In this document: positions 18,520-27,970 of the stretch, one piece after another
Position numbering within the stretch: position 1 is the stretch's first letter
Layout: every line of letters begins with the position of its first letter
Assembly (NCBI RefSeq): GCF_027214025.1
Contig: NZ_JAPWHB010000002.1
Coordinates: 310,001 to 374,000, forward strand
Source of the DNA: Parahoeflea alexandrii
GTDB taxonomy: Bacteria; Pseudomonadota; Alphaproteobacteria; Rhizobiales; Rhizobiaceae
Direction: 5' to 3'
DNA length: 64,000 nt
Notes under the pieces: generated by a model
The model's database searches: none
Told to the model about the DNA's origin: nothing
The model's input: the letters and a program-made list of their open reading frames with translations, nothing else
Translations under genes and position numbers: made by a program

Positions 18520-18562
18520 TTGATCAAGCTCAATGCGCTCCCGCACCGGGCGGTGCTAGAAA
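18520..18562 (+). promoter_or_regulatory. FNR/FixK-type site and -10 box ahead of the CbpA-like gene
   Basis: TTGATCAAGCTCAA at 18520-18533 fits TTGA-N6-TCAA. TAGAAA at 18557-18562 lies 23 nt further on, placing the site near -41 of a start at about 18568. The gene begins at 18683. Confidence 0.55.
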
Positions 18563-18682
18563 AGCCTTGAATCCACATTAAATAATGCTGGTCATGCTGA
18601 CTTGGAGCCCTGAACACATCAGGTGTCGAAAAACGGCATGAGTGCGGCGAAATGACGGATGGCCAATGCTGGAGCGAACCGA

Positions 18683-19621
18683 ATGAAGAACCCATACGAG
18701 GCCCTCGGGCTGAAACAAGGCGCAAGCGATCAGGAGATCAAGCTTGCCTTCAAGAAGCTCGCCAAGAAATACCACCCCGACCTGCATCCCGACGACAAGC
18801 AGGCCGAGGCGAAGTTCAAGGACATTTCAGCCGCGCATGAATTTCTCAAGGACAAGGACCGCAAGCGGCGCTTCGACGCCGGCGAGATCGATGCGTCGGG
18901 CGCCGAGACGTACCAGCAGCAATACTATCGCGACCACGCCGGCCCGCAGTCCTCGGGCTTCCACGCCGGCCAGGACGGTTTTGCCAGCAATGAGGATCTC
19001 GAGGAGTTCCTCGCCCGCGCCTTTGGCGGCATGGGCGGGGGCATGGGAAGCGGCCGCGGCCGCGGTCAGGCCGGAATGAAAGCGCCCGGCCAGGACGTGA
19101 GCTACACCTTGCGCGTTTCCTTCCTCGACGCCGCCAGGGGCGGCGTGAACACTTTGCAGCTGCCTGACGGCAAAACCCTGAAGGTGACGATCCCCGAGGG
19201 CGCCGAGGACCGCCAGACGCTGCGGCTCAAGGGCCAGGGGATGCCCGGCTATGGCGGCGGCCCCGCCGGCGATGCCTATATCGAACTGCACATCGAGCCG
19301 GACGCGCATTTCTCCCGCAAGGACGACAACATCCATCTTGAGGTCCCGGTGACGCTGAAGGAGGCAGTGCTCGGCGCAAAAATCGAGGTGCCGACGCTGA
19401 CCGGCCATGTCAGCCTCACGGTGCCCAAGGGCTCCAACACCGGCACCAAGCTCAGGCTCAAGGACCGCGGCATCAAGAACCGCAAGACCGGGGTGAGAGG
19501 CCATCTCTACATCAGCCTCAAGGTGGTGCTGCCCGAGGGCGACGAGCCGGAGTTGACGGCGTTCCTTGAAGGCTGGACGCCCAGGCAAGCCCAAAATCCC
19601 CGCAAGGAGATGCTGTCATGA
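18683..19621 (+). CDS. cbpA: CbpA-like DnaJ co-chaperone
   Basis: 312 residues from ATG 18683 (GGAGC upstream); an ATG at 18659 is possible. The J domain occupies about 1-65 with the HPD motif at 31-33. A Gly-rich linker ([14 protein letters not shown]) follows, then the DnaJ C-terminal substrate-binding domains (about 130-290). There is no zinc-finger region, which separates CbpA from DnaJ. It would stimulate DnaK and, in gamma-proteobacteria, binds DNA in stationary phase. The coupled CbpM-like gene downstream supports the call, as does an FNR-type site upstream suggesting low-oxygen induction. Confidence 0.88.
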   Translation: MKNPYEALGLKQGASDQEIKLAFKKLAKKYHPDLHPDDKQAEAKFKDISAAHEFLKDKDRKRRFDAGEIDASGAETYQQQYYRDHAGPQSSGFHAGQDGFASNEDLEEFLARAFGGMGGGMGSGRGRGQAGMKAPGQDVSYTLRVSFLDAARGGVNTLQLPDGKTLKVTIPEGAEDRQTLRLKGQGMPGYGGGPAGDAYIELHIEPDAHFSRKDDNIHLEVPVTLKEAVLGAKIEVPTLTGHVSLTVPKGSNTGTKLRLKDRGIKNRKTGVRGHLYISLKVVLPEGDEPELTAFLEGWTPRQAQNPRKEMLS

Positions 19622-19956
19622 AAAACCTGGAAGAGGTGATTGCGCTCATCCCCGAACTCCATCGCGACGAACTTGACCGGTGGATGCGCGATGCTCTGGT
19701 CGAAGCCGCCGAGGAGGCGGGAACCGCGATCTTCAGCGAAACCCAGGTCGCCCGGGTCCGGCTGATCTGCACCCTGCGCTACGACATGGACGTCGAGGAA
19801 GAGACCCTGCCGGTGGTTCTCGACCTGCTCGACCAGCTGCACGACACAAGGCAGCGGCTGCACACGCTGAGCCAGGCGGTGCTGGCGCAGGACGAAGAGG
19901 TCAGGGCAGCCGTTCTCGAGGTGCTGGCGCAAGCCCGGCGGCCGGGCGGCAGATAA
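19618..19956 (+). CDS. cbpM: CbpM-like chaperone modulator
   Basis: 112 residues, helical and acidic, overlapping the CbpA stop as ATGA. The core [27 protein letters not shown] is like CbpM, a MerR-HTH-related small protein that binds the J domain of CbpA and blocks its co-chaperone and DNA-binding activity. The coupled order cbpA-cbpM supports this. The gene closes a two-gene unit. Confidence 0.8.
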   Translation: MKNLEEVIALIPELHRDELDRWMRDALVEAAEEAGTAIFSETQVARVRLICTLRYDMDVEEETLPVVLDLLDQLHDTRQRLHTLSQAVLAQDEEVRAAVLEVLAQARRPGGR

Positions 19957-20013
19957 TCGCAAATGGAGACGCCGCCGATCCGGCCGGAGCGGCGAAACGC
20001 CCAAGGGAATGGG

Positions 20014-21306
20014 TCAGATCTTCTCCAGCCCGCACCAGCTGGCGATGAACAGCGCGGTCGCCTGCGTCACCCGGCGAACAGATTCGAGATCGACCCGCTC
20101 GTTGAAGCCATGGATGGCTTCGGCCTTCGGGCCGTAGACCAGCGCCGGAATGCCGGCATAGAGCCCGAAAAACCGCGCGTCGGTGGTCGCGGTAATCGCG
20201 AGCTTGTCGAGGCTCGCGCCTGTGACCGTATGGTGTGCCGCTTCGAGCGCAGAGATCGCCCGGGAGGCATCCTCGGAGCCGTCCTCCGACAGCGCGTAAC
20301 CTTCGGCATGGAAGCCGTGATAGACGATTTCCGGCGCGTTCTTGGCGAGGAACGGGTGGGATTTGGCGGCTTCCGCCAGCACCGCCTCGATCTCGCGCTT
20401 GGCCTCGTCGAGCTTCTGGCCCGGAAACAGCCCCATGCGCACGTCGAAAACGCACCAGGCCGGCACCGAACTGGTCCAGTCGCCACCCTGGATCTTGCCG
20501 ATGTTGAGATTGAGCGCGTGGTTGTGCCCGGCATAGGCGCCGTGACGGCGGCCGGGCTCGTTCCAGCGGTGCTCCATTTCGTGCAGCGCCTGTATCAGCG
20601 GGATCGCCGCCTCGATGGCGTTCGAGCCACTGCCGGCATAGGCGACATGCACCGGGATGCCCTTGAGATGCACCTGGAACCACAAGACGCCGAGCTGCGC
20701 GGTGACCAGCTTCTCCTCGAACGGCTCGGGGATCAGCGCCGCATCGGCCTTGTAGCCACGCTGCAGACAGGCGAGCGCGCCGTTGCCGGTGCACTCCTCC
20801 TCGACCACCGACTGGATGAACACGTCACCCGCCGGCGCGAAGCCCAAGTGCCTGAGCGCGTCGAGCGCGAACAGGTTCGACGCCAGCCCCGCCTTCATGT
20901 CGCCGGCGCCGCGGCCATACATCCAGCCGCCCTCGACGCGTGGTTCGTAGGGTGGCGTCTCCCACATGTCGAGCGGGCCTTCCGGCACCACGTCAATGTG
21001 GCCGTTGAGGATCAGGCTCTTGCCGTTGCCGCCGCGGGTCCGGTGGGTGCCGACGACGTTGACCGCATACTGGTAATTGCCGATCACCGGCGAAAATCCC
21101 GGCAGATGGGAAATGTCGGCGACATCTATGGTCCAGCGGTCGACCTCGTAGCCGCGTTCGCCGAGTTCGCGCGCCATGAAATCCTGCGCCGACTGCTCAT
21201 TGCCGCGGGTCGACGGGTGTGAGGTCAGTTCAGCGAGAAACTCGATCTCGCGGTCGAACACGGCATCGACGGCCTTGAGGATCTCTGTCTCGTTGTCGGG
21301 AGTCAT
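20014..21306 (-). CDS. M20-family deacylase (ArgE/DapE type)
   Basis: 430 residues. The two-metal site is complete: His103 and Asp105 in GHIDVVP, Asp136 in GAGDMK, the catalytic Glu pair at 169-171 in EEECTG, and a further His near the C-terminus in AIHGFNE. A dimerisation (lid) domain lies in the middle. Family members remove an acyl group from an N-acylated amino acid. It is the last gene of the catabolic operon, 11 nt after the CoA-transferase, so it probably deacylates the imported compound or an intermediate, rather than serving arginine or lysine synthesis. Confidence 0.85.
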   Translation of the reverse strand: MTPDNETEILKAVDAVFDREIEFLAELTSHPSTRGNEQSAQDFMARELGERGYEVDRWTIDVADISHLPGFSPVIGNYQYAVNVVGTHRTRGGNGKSLILNGHIDVVPEGPLDMWETPPYEPRVEGGWMYGRGAGDMKAGLASNLFALDALRHLGFAPAGDVFIQSVVEEECTGNGALACLQRGYKADAALIPEPFEEKLVTAQLGVLWFQVHLKGIPVHVAYAGSGSNAIEAAIPLIQALHEMEHRWNEPGRRHGAYAGHNHALNLNIGKIQGGDWTSSVPAWCVFDVRMGLFPGQKLDEAKREIEAVLAEAAKSHPFLAKNAPEIVYHGFHAEGYALSEDGSEDASRAISALEAAHHTVTGASLDKLAITATTDARFFGLYAGIPALVYGPKAEAIHGFNERVDLESVRRVTQATALFIASWCGLEKI

Positions 21307-21317
21307 GTGTCTCGCTC

Positions 21318-21968
21318 CTAGAATGTCGGCATCGGTCCGTCGGCGACCACGAGCGGTGCACCGGTGGCCTCGCGCACCTCGGCGAGGGTTATACCCTCGG
21401 CCAGTTCGACAAGATGCAACCCGTCGGGATGCACGTCGCAGACCGCCATGTCGGTGTAGATGCGGTGAACGCAGCCGACGGCGGTCAGCGGCAGGGTGCA
21501 GCGCTCGAGGATCTTCGGATTGCCGTGCTTGTCGGTGTGGGTGGTCAGAACCCCGACCCGGCGCGCCTTCTGCGCCAGTTCGATGGCGCCGCCAACGCCT
21601 GCCGCGAACTTGCCCGGAATGATCCAGTTGGCAAGATCGCCATTGGCCGCCACTTCGAAGGCGCCGAGCAGGGTGAGATCGAGCCGCCCTCCCCTGACAA
21701 GCGCGAATGACACCGCGCTGTCGAAGAACGATCCGCCGGGCGCACAGGTGATGTAGCCGCCGCCGGCATCAATCAGGTTGCGGTTGGCGTGGCCGGGCGC
21801 TGCCAGCCCGCCGACCCCGGCGATCCCGTTTTCCGAATGCAGGCACACCGGGCAATCGGCGGGGACGAAATTCATCACCTGCGTCGGCAGGCCGATGCCG
21901 AGATTGACGGTCATACCGGGCGTGATGTCGCGCGCCGCGCGGGCGAGCATTCTATCTTTTGACGACAC
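21318..21968 (-). CDS. 3-oxoacid CoA-transferase, subunit B
   Basis: 216 residues from GTG 21968, chosen because GGAGG lies 7 nt upstream. An ATG at 21950 would be a poorer start. The subunit B signature NLGIGLPTQV is at about 25, and the catalytic glutamate is in SENGIAGVGG. With subunit A it moves CoA from succinyl- or acetyl-CoA to a 3-oxo acid. It overlaps the end of subunit A by 17 nt. In this operon the substrate would be the keto product of the aminotransferase. Confidence 0.9.
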   Translation of the reverse strand: MSSKDRMLARAARDITPGMTVNLGIGLPTQVMNFVPADCPVCLHSENGIAGVGGLAAPGHANRNLIDAGGGYITCAPGGSFFDSAVSFALVRGGRLDLTLLGAFEVAANGDLANWIIPGKFAAGVGGAIELAQKARRVGVLTTHTDKHGNPKILERCTLPLTAVGCVHRIYTDMAVCDVHPDGLHLVELAEGITLAEVREATGAPLVVADGPMPTF

Positions 21969-22644
21969 CGTAGACCTCCGGAAGTTCGGCAAGCGCCACC
22001 AGGTGATCGACAAACGGCGCCGGCGTGTGCACCGCATCCGGACCGATGTCGCCGATGGGCAGGACGGTCTCGGCCTCGGCGATGGTGCATTCCGCCGCCA
22101 TCGCCATCAGCGGATTGAAATTGCGCGCGGTCGCCTCGTAGACGAGATTGCCGCCCGCATCGGCGCGGGCGGCATGCACCAGCGCGAAATCGGCCTCGAT
22201 CGCCGGTTCGAAAAGGTAGGTCGCCCCGTCGATCTCGAGCCTCTGCTTGCCTTCGGCCAGCAGGGTGCCCATGCCGATGTCGGAGACAAAGCCTTTCAGG
22301 CCGGCACCGGCAATGCGGATGCGCTCGGCGAGAATGCCCTGGGCGACGAATTCCACCTCGATCTCGCCGGCGTTCATCATCCTGATGGCGTTGCCGTTCA
22401 GTCCAACATGGCTGGTGATCAGCCGCTTGACCATGCCGGCGCTCAGCAGCCAGTCGACCCCCATTCCCGGCTCGTTGGCATCGTTCTTGATGATGGTGAG
22501 GTTCTTGGGCCCGCGCCGGACCAGCTCCTCGATCAGGCAGAACGGGGTGCCCGGCACGCCGAAGCCGCCGATCATGACGCGGGCGCCGTCGCCGATCAGG
22601 GCGATGGCTTCCGTCAGCCCCGCGGATTTGTCGAGTGCGGGCAT
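21952..22644 (-). CDS. 3-oxoacid CoA-transferase, subunit A
   Basis: 230 residues from ATG 22644, which shares a base with the aminotransferase stop (TAATG). The motif VMIGGFGVPGTP near 23 is the CoA-binding signature of subunit A. Order and coupling to subunit B are as in AtoDA/ScoAB/PcaIJ pairs. Which 3-oxo acid is used cannot be told from the sequence. Confidence 0.9.
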   Translation of the reverse strand: MPALDKSAGLTEAIALIGDGARVMIGGFGVPGTPFCLIEELVRRGPKNLTIIKNDANEPGMGVDWLLSAGMVKRLITSHVGLNGNAIRMMNAGEIEVEFVAQGILAERIRIAGAGLKGFVSDIGMGTLLAEGKQRLEIDGATYLFEPAIEADFALVHAARADAGGNLVYEATARNFNPLMAMAAECTIAEAETVLPIGDIGPDAVHTPAPFVDHLVALAELPEVYGVVKR

Positions 22645-24002
22645 TACAAGTTCACCGGCAGGTTCATCTCGCCGGCCATCGCATCGAGGCACTCGATCAG
22701 CGTGGCGATGATCTCGCCGACCTGCGCGGCAGTGATGATCAGCGGCGGGCAGACGAGGAAATGGTCGCCCTCGTGCCCGCCGCGGGTCCGCCGCGAATAG
22801 ATGATCAGGCCGCGCTCGTAGGCGAGATCGACCAGACGGTTGTAGGCGTTGAGGCCTTTGGGCAGCGGCGTCATCGTCTCCCGGTCGGAGACAAGCTCGA
22901 AGGCCAAGAGCAGCCCCTTGCCGCGTACGTCGCCGATGAAGGGATAGCGGTCCATCAGCTTGGTCAATTCCGCCTTCAAGAGGTCGCCCATGTCGCGGGC
23001 GTTGTCGACCAGTTTCAGCCGGTCCATTTCTTCCAGAACCGCGCAACCGGCGGCGCAGGCAAGCGGATTGCCGGCATAGGTGAAGCCGTGCATGAAGCCG
23101 CCGGCGTCGAGCACATGATCGACGATCTCGTTCTGCGCCACCATGGCGCCGAGCGGGGCGTAGCCCGCCGCAAAGCCCTTCGACAGCGCCACGATATCGG
23201 GGATCACGCCCCAGTGCTCGGAGGCCACGAATCTGCCGGTGCGGCCTGCCCCGGTCATCACCTCGTCGTAGATCAACAGGATGCCGAACTCGTCGCAGAT
23301 CTCGCGGATGCGGCCGTAATAGCTGTCGGGCGCCACCAACGCGCCGGTGGAGGCGCCGCCGACCGGCTCCATGATGAAGGCGAGAACGGTTTCAGGCCCC
23401 TGGGCGATGATCTCGTCGCGCAGCATGTCGGCGTACTTCAGGCCACGATCGTGGTCGGAGAGATTGTCACGGTCGAGATAGCACAGCGGTGCGGCGATCT
23501 TGGGCATCGGCCTGAGCATCGGCTCGAACGGCTTGGTCAGCGGGTCGTAGCCGGTGAGCGCCACGGCGCCGAGCGTGCCGCCGTGATAGGAAGGAAACCG
23601 CGAGATCACCTTCCAGCGGCTGTCCTGCCCGATCGCCAGCGCATACTGCCGCGCAAGCTTGATGGTGCTTTCCACCGCCTCCGAGCCACCGGAAACGAAG
23701 AACACCCGGTCGAGCCCCTCGGGCATCCGCTCGGCGGTCATCCGCGCCAGCTTCTCCGCCGCCTCGTTCTGGAAATGCAGCCGGTAGCCGAAGGTGGCCT
23801 TGTCCATCTGCTTTTTCATCGCCGCAAGCACATTGGGGTTGGAATGGCCGATATTGGACACCATCGCGCCGCTCGATCCGTCGAGGTAGCGCTTTCCCGT
23901 GGTGTCATAGAGATAGATGCCCTCCGACCGGTCGAGCATCGGCCGGGTGAGACGGGACTGGTAGAAGAGGTTCGACTTCAGATCGGCGCCGCTGGTCTTC
24001 AC
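22644..24002 (-). CDS. Class III PLP-dependent aminotransferase
   Basis: About 452 residues. The PLP lysine is in ALSKGFAAGY and the phosphate-binding and cofactor Asp regions are FVSGGSEAVES and LIYDEVMTG. Class III enzymes act on omega- or beta-amino groups (beta-alanine, GABA, taurine and relatives). The start is a choice: GTG 24002 has AAGGA 10 nt upstream and sits 1 nt past the ATPase stop, whereas ATG 24053 has no good ribosome site and overlaps the ATPase gene by 50 nt. Together with the CoA-transferase it suggests conversion of a beta-amino acid to a 3-oxo acid, then to a CoA ester. Confidence 0.88.
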   Translation of the reverse strand: MKTSGADLKSNLFYQSRLTRPMLDRSEGIYLYDTTGKRYLDGSSGAMVSNIGHSNPNVLAAMKKQMDKATFGYRLHFQNEAAEKLARMTAERMPEGLDRVFFVSGGSEAVESTIKLARQYALAIGQDSRWKVISRFPSYHGGTLGAVALTGYDPLTKPFEPMLRPMPKIAAPLCYLDRDNLSDHDRGLKYADMLRDEIIAQGPETVLAFIMEPVGGASTGALVAPDSYYGRIREICDEFGILLIYDEVMTGAGRTGRFVASEHWGVIPDIVALSKGFAAGYAPLGAMVAQNEIVDHVLDAGGFMHGFTYAGNPLACAAGCAVLEEMDRLKLVDNARDMGDLLKAELTKLMDRYPFIGDVRGKGLLLAFELVSDRETMTPLPKGLNAYNRLVDLAYERGLIIYSRRTRGGHEGDHFLVCPPLIITAAQVGEIIATLIECLDAMAGEMNLPVNL

Positions 24003-24003
24003 G

Positions 24004-24771
24004 TTAATGCTGTCCTTTGAGGTGTTTGCGGAGGAAATTCTTGGTTCGTTCATTGGAGGGATTCCGGAAGATCACCTCCGGCGGGCCTTCCTCGACGACC
24101 ACGCCCTGGTCCATGAACAGAACCCGGTCGCAGACGTCCTGGGCAAAGCCCATCTCGTGGGTGACGATGATCATGGTCATGTGCTCTTCGGCGAGCTGCT
24201 TCATCACCAGGTTGACCTCCTCGACCAGTTCCGGGTCGAGCGCGGATGTGGCCTCGTCGAAAAGCATCACCTTGGGCTTCATGGCGAGAGCCCGGGCGAT
24301 CGCCACGCGCTGCTTCTGCCCGCCCGAAAGCTGCGACGGGTAGTAGTCGATCCGGTCGAGAAGCCCGACCTTGTTCAACTGCTCGACGGCCAGCTGGTCG
24401 GCTTCGGCCTTGGAAATGCCCTTGAGCATCTTCGGCGCCAGAGTGATGTTGTCGCGAACCGTCAGGTGCGGAAACAGGTTGAAGTGCTGGAACACCATGC
24501 CGATGTTCTGCCGCACCGAATTGATATGCGTCTCGTACTGGCGCGGCGGCAGGGCCTTGTTGACCTGGATGTCGTCGAGCCAGACCTCGCCCGAGCTCAG
24601 CGGATCGAGATCGTTGATGGCGCGCAGAAGCGTCGACTTGCCCGAGCCGCTCGGCCCGATGATGGCGACGATCCGGCCCTTCTGCACCTGAAGGCTGATG
24701 TCTTTCAGCACTTCCAGCGGGCCGTAACTCTTGGCCGCGTGGCGGATGTCGATGATCGGTCTGTCGCTCAT
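24004..24771 (-). CDS. Amino-acid-type ABC importer ATP-binding protein
   Basis: 255 residues, GlnQ/HisP-like. Walker [10 protein letters not shown], signature [14 protein letters not shown], Walker [13 protein letters not shown] and the switch His in IIVTHE are intact. Length and the [12 protein letters not shown]-loop are typical of polar amino-acid importers. It follows the two permease genes at short spacing and precedes the aminotransferase. Confidence 0.93.
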   Translation of the reverse strand: MSDRPIIDIRHAAKSYGPLEVLKDISLQVQKGRIVAIIGPSGSGKSTLLRAINDLDPLSSGEVWLDDIQVNKALPPRQYETHINSVRQNIGMVFQHFNLFPHLTVRDNITLAPKMLKGISKAEADQLAVEQLNKVGLLDRIDYYPSQLSGGQKQRVAIARALAMKPKVMLFDEATSALDPELVEEVNLVMKQLAEEHMTMIIVTHEMGFAQDVCDRVLFMDQGVVVEEGPPEVIFRNPSNERTKNFLRKHLKGQH

Positions 24772-24790
24772 GCGTGTCTCCCTTCAGGCC

Positions 24791-25447
24791 CTAGCGGGCA
24801 AGCTGGATGCGGCGCTCGATGCGACGCAATCCGGCCTCGAGGCCAAGGTTGATGACGTAGTAGCAGGCAGCCGCCGCCACGTAGAATTCGAACGGCCGGA
24901 AGGTGCGCGAAATCGCCATTTGCGACGAGAGCGTCAGCTCGGCCACGCCGATCACGGAGACCAGCGCGGAATCCTTCAGAAGCGCGATCATGTTGTTGCC
25001 GATCGGCGGCACCACAGAGCGCACCGCCTGCGGCACGACCACCTTTCGAAGCGTCTGGATCCGGCTCAGCCCCAGCGTGCGCGCGCCCTCGTACTGGCCC
25101 TTGTCCACCGCCAGGATGCCGGCCTGGATGATGTCGGAATTGTAGACCGCGAAATGTAAGCCCAGCCCGATGACGCCGGCAACGAAGGCCGGCAGGTCGA
25201 TGCCGATCTGGATCAGGCCGAAATAGATCAGGAACAGCTGCAAAAGCAGCGGCGTGCCCATGAACAGCCAGGCAAACAGCCGGAATGGGTAGCGGATCAC
25301 CAGCGGCGCATAGAGCGCGATGACGGCAAACACGATGCCGCCGAAGAAACTCAGCACGGCCGCGCTCAGTGTGATCGCGATGGTCCAGAGCGCCCCCGAA
25401 AACAGCGCCCCGGCAAAGGCCGGCACGACCGAAAAATCAAGACCCAT
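24791..25447 (-). CDS. Amino-acid-type ABC importer permease 1
   Basis: 218 residues, about five membrane segments, with the permease signature GARTLGLSRIQTLRKVVVPQ near 145 (HisMQ type). It pairs with the second permease gene to form the channel. Confidence 0.9.
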   Translation of the reverse strand: MGLDFSVVPAFAGALFSGALWTIAITLSAAVLSFFGGIVFAVIALYAPLVIRYPFRLFAWLFMGTPLLLQLFLIYFGLIQIGIDLPAFVAGVIGLGLHFAVYNSDIIQAGILAVDKGQYEGARTLGLSRIQTLRKVVVPQAVRSVVPPIGNNMIALLKDSALVSVIGVAELTLSSQMAISRTFRPFEFYVAAAACYYVINLGLEAGLRRIERRIQLAR

Positions 25448-25477
25448 GACGGCCTCCGGATGTCTGCGGGAGCGCCG

Positions 25478-26125
25478 TCATTTGAGCGCCACCCGCCGGT
25501 CGAGCCAGGACACGCCCAGGCCTGTCACATAGATGATCACCATGTAGATCGAGCCGGCCAGCAGGAACATCTCGAACGGCTTGTAGGTCGAGCCGATGTA
25601 GCGCTGCGCGGTGTAGGTCAGCTCCACCACCGAGATCGCGGCGACCAGCGCCGTGCCCTTGATCAGCGCGTTGATGTTGACGCCGAGCGGCCGGATCATC
25701 AGCCTGAGCGCCTGCGGCAGGATCACCGAGCGGAAGGTCTCGAACCGGCTCAGCCCCAGCGTCCGCGCCGCCTCGTTCTGCCCCCGGTCGACCGAGATGA
25801 TCGCGCCGCGCATGGTTTCGGTCATGTAGGCGCCGATGTTGAAGCCGAGCGCCAGCACACCTGCTTCGAACGCCTCGAGCTGGATGCCGATCTGCGGGCC
25901 GCCGAAATAGAGGATGAACACCTGGATCAGCGCCGGCGTGCCGCGGATGACGCTGACATAGGTTGCCCCGGTGAACCGCAGCGCCGGCGAGCGCGACAGC
26001 CGCGCTGCCGCTCCCAGGGCGCCGCAGACCAGGCCCATGGCGCAGGACAGCACCGACAGCTGGATGGTGACCCAGGCCGCCTGCAGGAAGAACGGGAAGA
26101 CGCGAAGCATCAGGTCAGTGTCCAC
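25478..26125 (-). CDS. Amino-acid-type ABC importer permease 2
   Basis: 215 residues starting at GTG 26125, supported by a GGGGG stretch 7-8 nt upstream; ATG 26110 is the alternative. The EAA-type motif EAARTLGLSRFETFRSVILP is conserved. About five membrane segments. Its position between the creatininase-family gene and the second permease shows the operon is interrupted by an enzyme gene ahead of the channel genes. Confidence 0.9.
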   Translation of the reverse strand: MDTDLMLRVFPFFLQAAWVTIQLSVLSCAMGLVCGALGAAARLSRSPALRFTGATYVSVIRGTPALIQVFILYFGGPQIGIQLEAFEAGVLALGFNIGAYMTETMRGAIISVDRGQNEAARTLGLSRFETFRSVILPQALRLMIRPLGVNINALIKGTALVAAISVVELTYTAQRYIGSTYKPFEMFLLAGSIYMVIIYVTGLGVSWLDRRVALK

Positions 26126-26171
26126 GGCGTCCCCCTTCCCCTTTCAAGTGCTGGTCGTCAGTTGCGAGTGA

Positions 26172-26963
26172 TCAGTGATGGTCTTTGCGCGGCAGCAGCG
26201 GCAGCGCGCGGATTTCCTTGACCAGTTCGACGGTGGCGTTGACCGCCGCTTCGAGGAACTTCTTGCCGTTCTCCGCCGTTGCCACAGTCGGGTCACCCAT
26301 CGTGCCGTCTTCGGAGACAGAGGACCACCAGCGCATCAGCATCGCCTTGCCGCCGCCCCCGGCGAGATCGAGATTGAAGAACTTGCTGCCGGGATTGTGG
26401 GCGATCTGCTTGGTCGCCTTGCTCAGGTCCACCAGATCGGGATGCAGGTACATGTACATCGCCGCCTCGAACTCTCCGGCATGCGCGATCCCGCCGATCT
26501 CCGACTTGCGGATGGCGTTGATCTCCTTGGCGCACAGGTTCCAGTAGGAGGCCGAGACGCAAAGCACCTCGGACTGGATCACCGTCTTGCGCGCGGCGAG
26601 ATCGAGAACCGGATGGTTCGAGCCATGCGAATTCAGAAGCAGGATGCGGCGGAAGCCATGATGGGCGAGCGACTTGGTGATGTCGGTGATGAACGAGATC
26701 AGCGTTTCGGGCTCGATCCAGATGACGCCCGGGAAATCCTTGTGGTGCTCGTTGAAGCCGTAGGGAATGGGCGGCATCACCAGGATGTCTTCCGGCGCCA
26801 GTTTCGCGGCCCCTTCGGCCACCGCCATGCCGAGCACCGTGTCGGTGTCGAGCGGCATGTGCGAGCCGTGGTCCTCGGTGGCCGAGACCGAGAGGATGAC
26901 CACCCGGTCCTTGTCCGCCTCGCGGACTTCATCGATGGTGAGCTGACCGTAGCTGGTCTTCAT
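26172..26963 (-). CDS. Creatininase-family amidohydrolase
   Basis: 263 residues. Metal-binding blocks of the creatininase fold are present: ATEDHGSHMPLDTDT near 28-42, NSHGSNH near 110 and HAGEFEA near 160. Members hydrolyse creatinine and other cyclic or aryl amides, deformylate pyrimidines, or open 3-dehydro-scyllo-inosose; the substrate here is unknown. It sits between the binding protein and the permeases of an amino-acid-type importer, so it probably opens or deamidates the imported compound. A lactam or cyclic amide is a reasonable guess. Confidence 0.85.
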   Translation of the reverse strand: MKTSYGQLTIDEVREADKDRVVILSVSATEDHGSHMPLDTDTVLGMAVAEGAAKLAPEDILVMPPIPYGFNEHHKDFPGVIWIEPETLISFITDITKSLAHHGFRRILLLNSHGSNHPVLDLAARKTVIQSEVLCVSASYWNLCAKEINAIRKSEIGGIAHAGEFEAAMYMYLHPDLVDLSKATKQIAHNPGSKFFNLDLAGGGGKAMLMRWWSSVSEDGTMGDPTVATAENGKKFLEAAVNATVELVKEIRALPLLPRKDHH

Positions 26964-27044
26964 GGCAATTCGTTCCTGATTGGATCCCGCGGGCGGTTGT
27001 GTACCCCGCGCCCAGGCAATCCGGGCGCGGGAACATGGTAGAGC

Positions 27045-27821
27045 TTAGCGAATGTCGCCGCCAACCCACTTGTTGGCGATTTCGACATAGGTCCCGTCGG
27101 CCTGGATGGCATCGAGCGCCTTCTGCATCTCGGCCTTGAGTTCCGGGTTGCCCTGGCGGATGGCGATGCCGGCGCCGACGGAATCTGTCTCGAGATCGTC
27201 GATTGCGACCAGGTCGCGCCCGCTTTCCTTGGCGGCAAGGATCACTGCGACGGAATCGGCGATGATGGCGTCAACGCGACCGTTTTCGAGTTCCAGCAGC
27301 AGCTCCGGCAGACCCTTGTAGGTCTTGACGGTGTAGCCCTGTTCCCGCGCCCACTGCTCATGGGTCTCGCCGAGCGTCACGCCGACGGTGACATCGCCCA
27401 GCTGCTTGACGCTGGTGATCGGCGAACCGGCCTTGGTGAAGATCGCCCGCTTGGTCGTGTAGTAGGGACCGACGAAATCGACCACCTTCGAGCGCTCCTC
27501 GGTGATCGACATCGAGCCAACGATGGCATCGTACTTGTTGGCCAGAAGCCCGCCGATGATGCCGTCCCAGGCGGTGGTGACGATTTCGGCTTCAAGCCCC
27601 ATGCGCTTGGCGATCTCCGTGCCGATGGCAGCGTCGAAGCCCACCACTTCGTTCTGCTCGTTGACGAAGTTGAAGGGAGGATAGGCGCCGCTCATGGCAA
27701 TGCGCATGACACCCTTTTCCTTGAGTGTCGCAAGCTCGTCCGCGGCAACCGTGCCGGCAGACATGAAGGCAATGGTTCCCGCAGTGAGCACGGTCCCTAT
27801 GATCTTGGCAAAAGCGTTCAT
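27045..27821 (-). CDS. Amino-acid-type periplasmic binding protein
   Basis: 258 residues with a signal peptide (about 1-27). The solute-binding family 3 hallmark GAYPPFNFVNE is at about 45, and GFDAAIGTEIAKRMG follows. It is the likely first gene of the operon and would bind a polar amino acid or related compound. The promoter must lie in the 150-bp AT-rich region shared with the divergent LysR gene. Confidence 0.92.
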   Translation of the reverse strand: MNAFAKIIGTVLTAGTIAFMSAGTVAADELATLKEKGVMRIAMSGAYPPFNFVNEQNEVVGFDAAIGTEIAKRMGLEAEIVTTAWDGIIGGLLANKYDAIVGSMSITEERSKVVDFVGPYYTTKRAIFTKAGSPITSVKQLGDVTVGVTLGETHEQWAREQGYTVKTYKGLPELLLELENGRVDAIIADSVAVILAAKESGRDLVAIDDLETDSVGAGIAIRQGNPELKAEMQKALDAIQADGTYVEIANKWVGGDIR

Positions 27822-27927
27822 ATCGCTCCCCTGTTGGTCGATGAATTGCCGGACTGCCCTGCTGCGCGCCCGAAAACCGCGTGTGCTGCATCAGCCCTGA
27901 ACAATTTTCTCGCATGGCGATTTACTA

Positions 27928-27953
27928 TGGATCAAACAAATAATATCTATCCA
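27928..27953. promoter_or_regulatory. Candidate LysR-regulator site in the divergent promoter region
   Basis: TGGAT and ATCCA form an inverted repeat with a 16-nt centre, in the AT-rich stretch between the LysR gene and the binding-protein gene. The spacing is compatible with LysR-type operators but the match is modest. Confidence 0.3.
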
Positions 27954-27970
27954 GACTATAAACAGGATTT

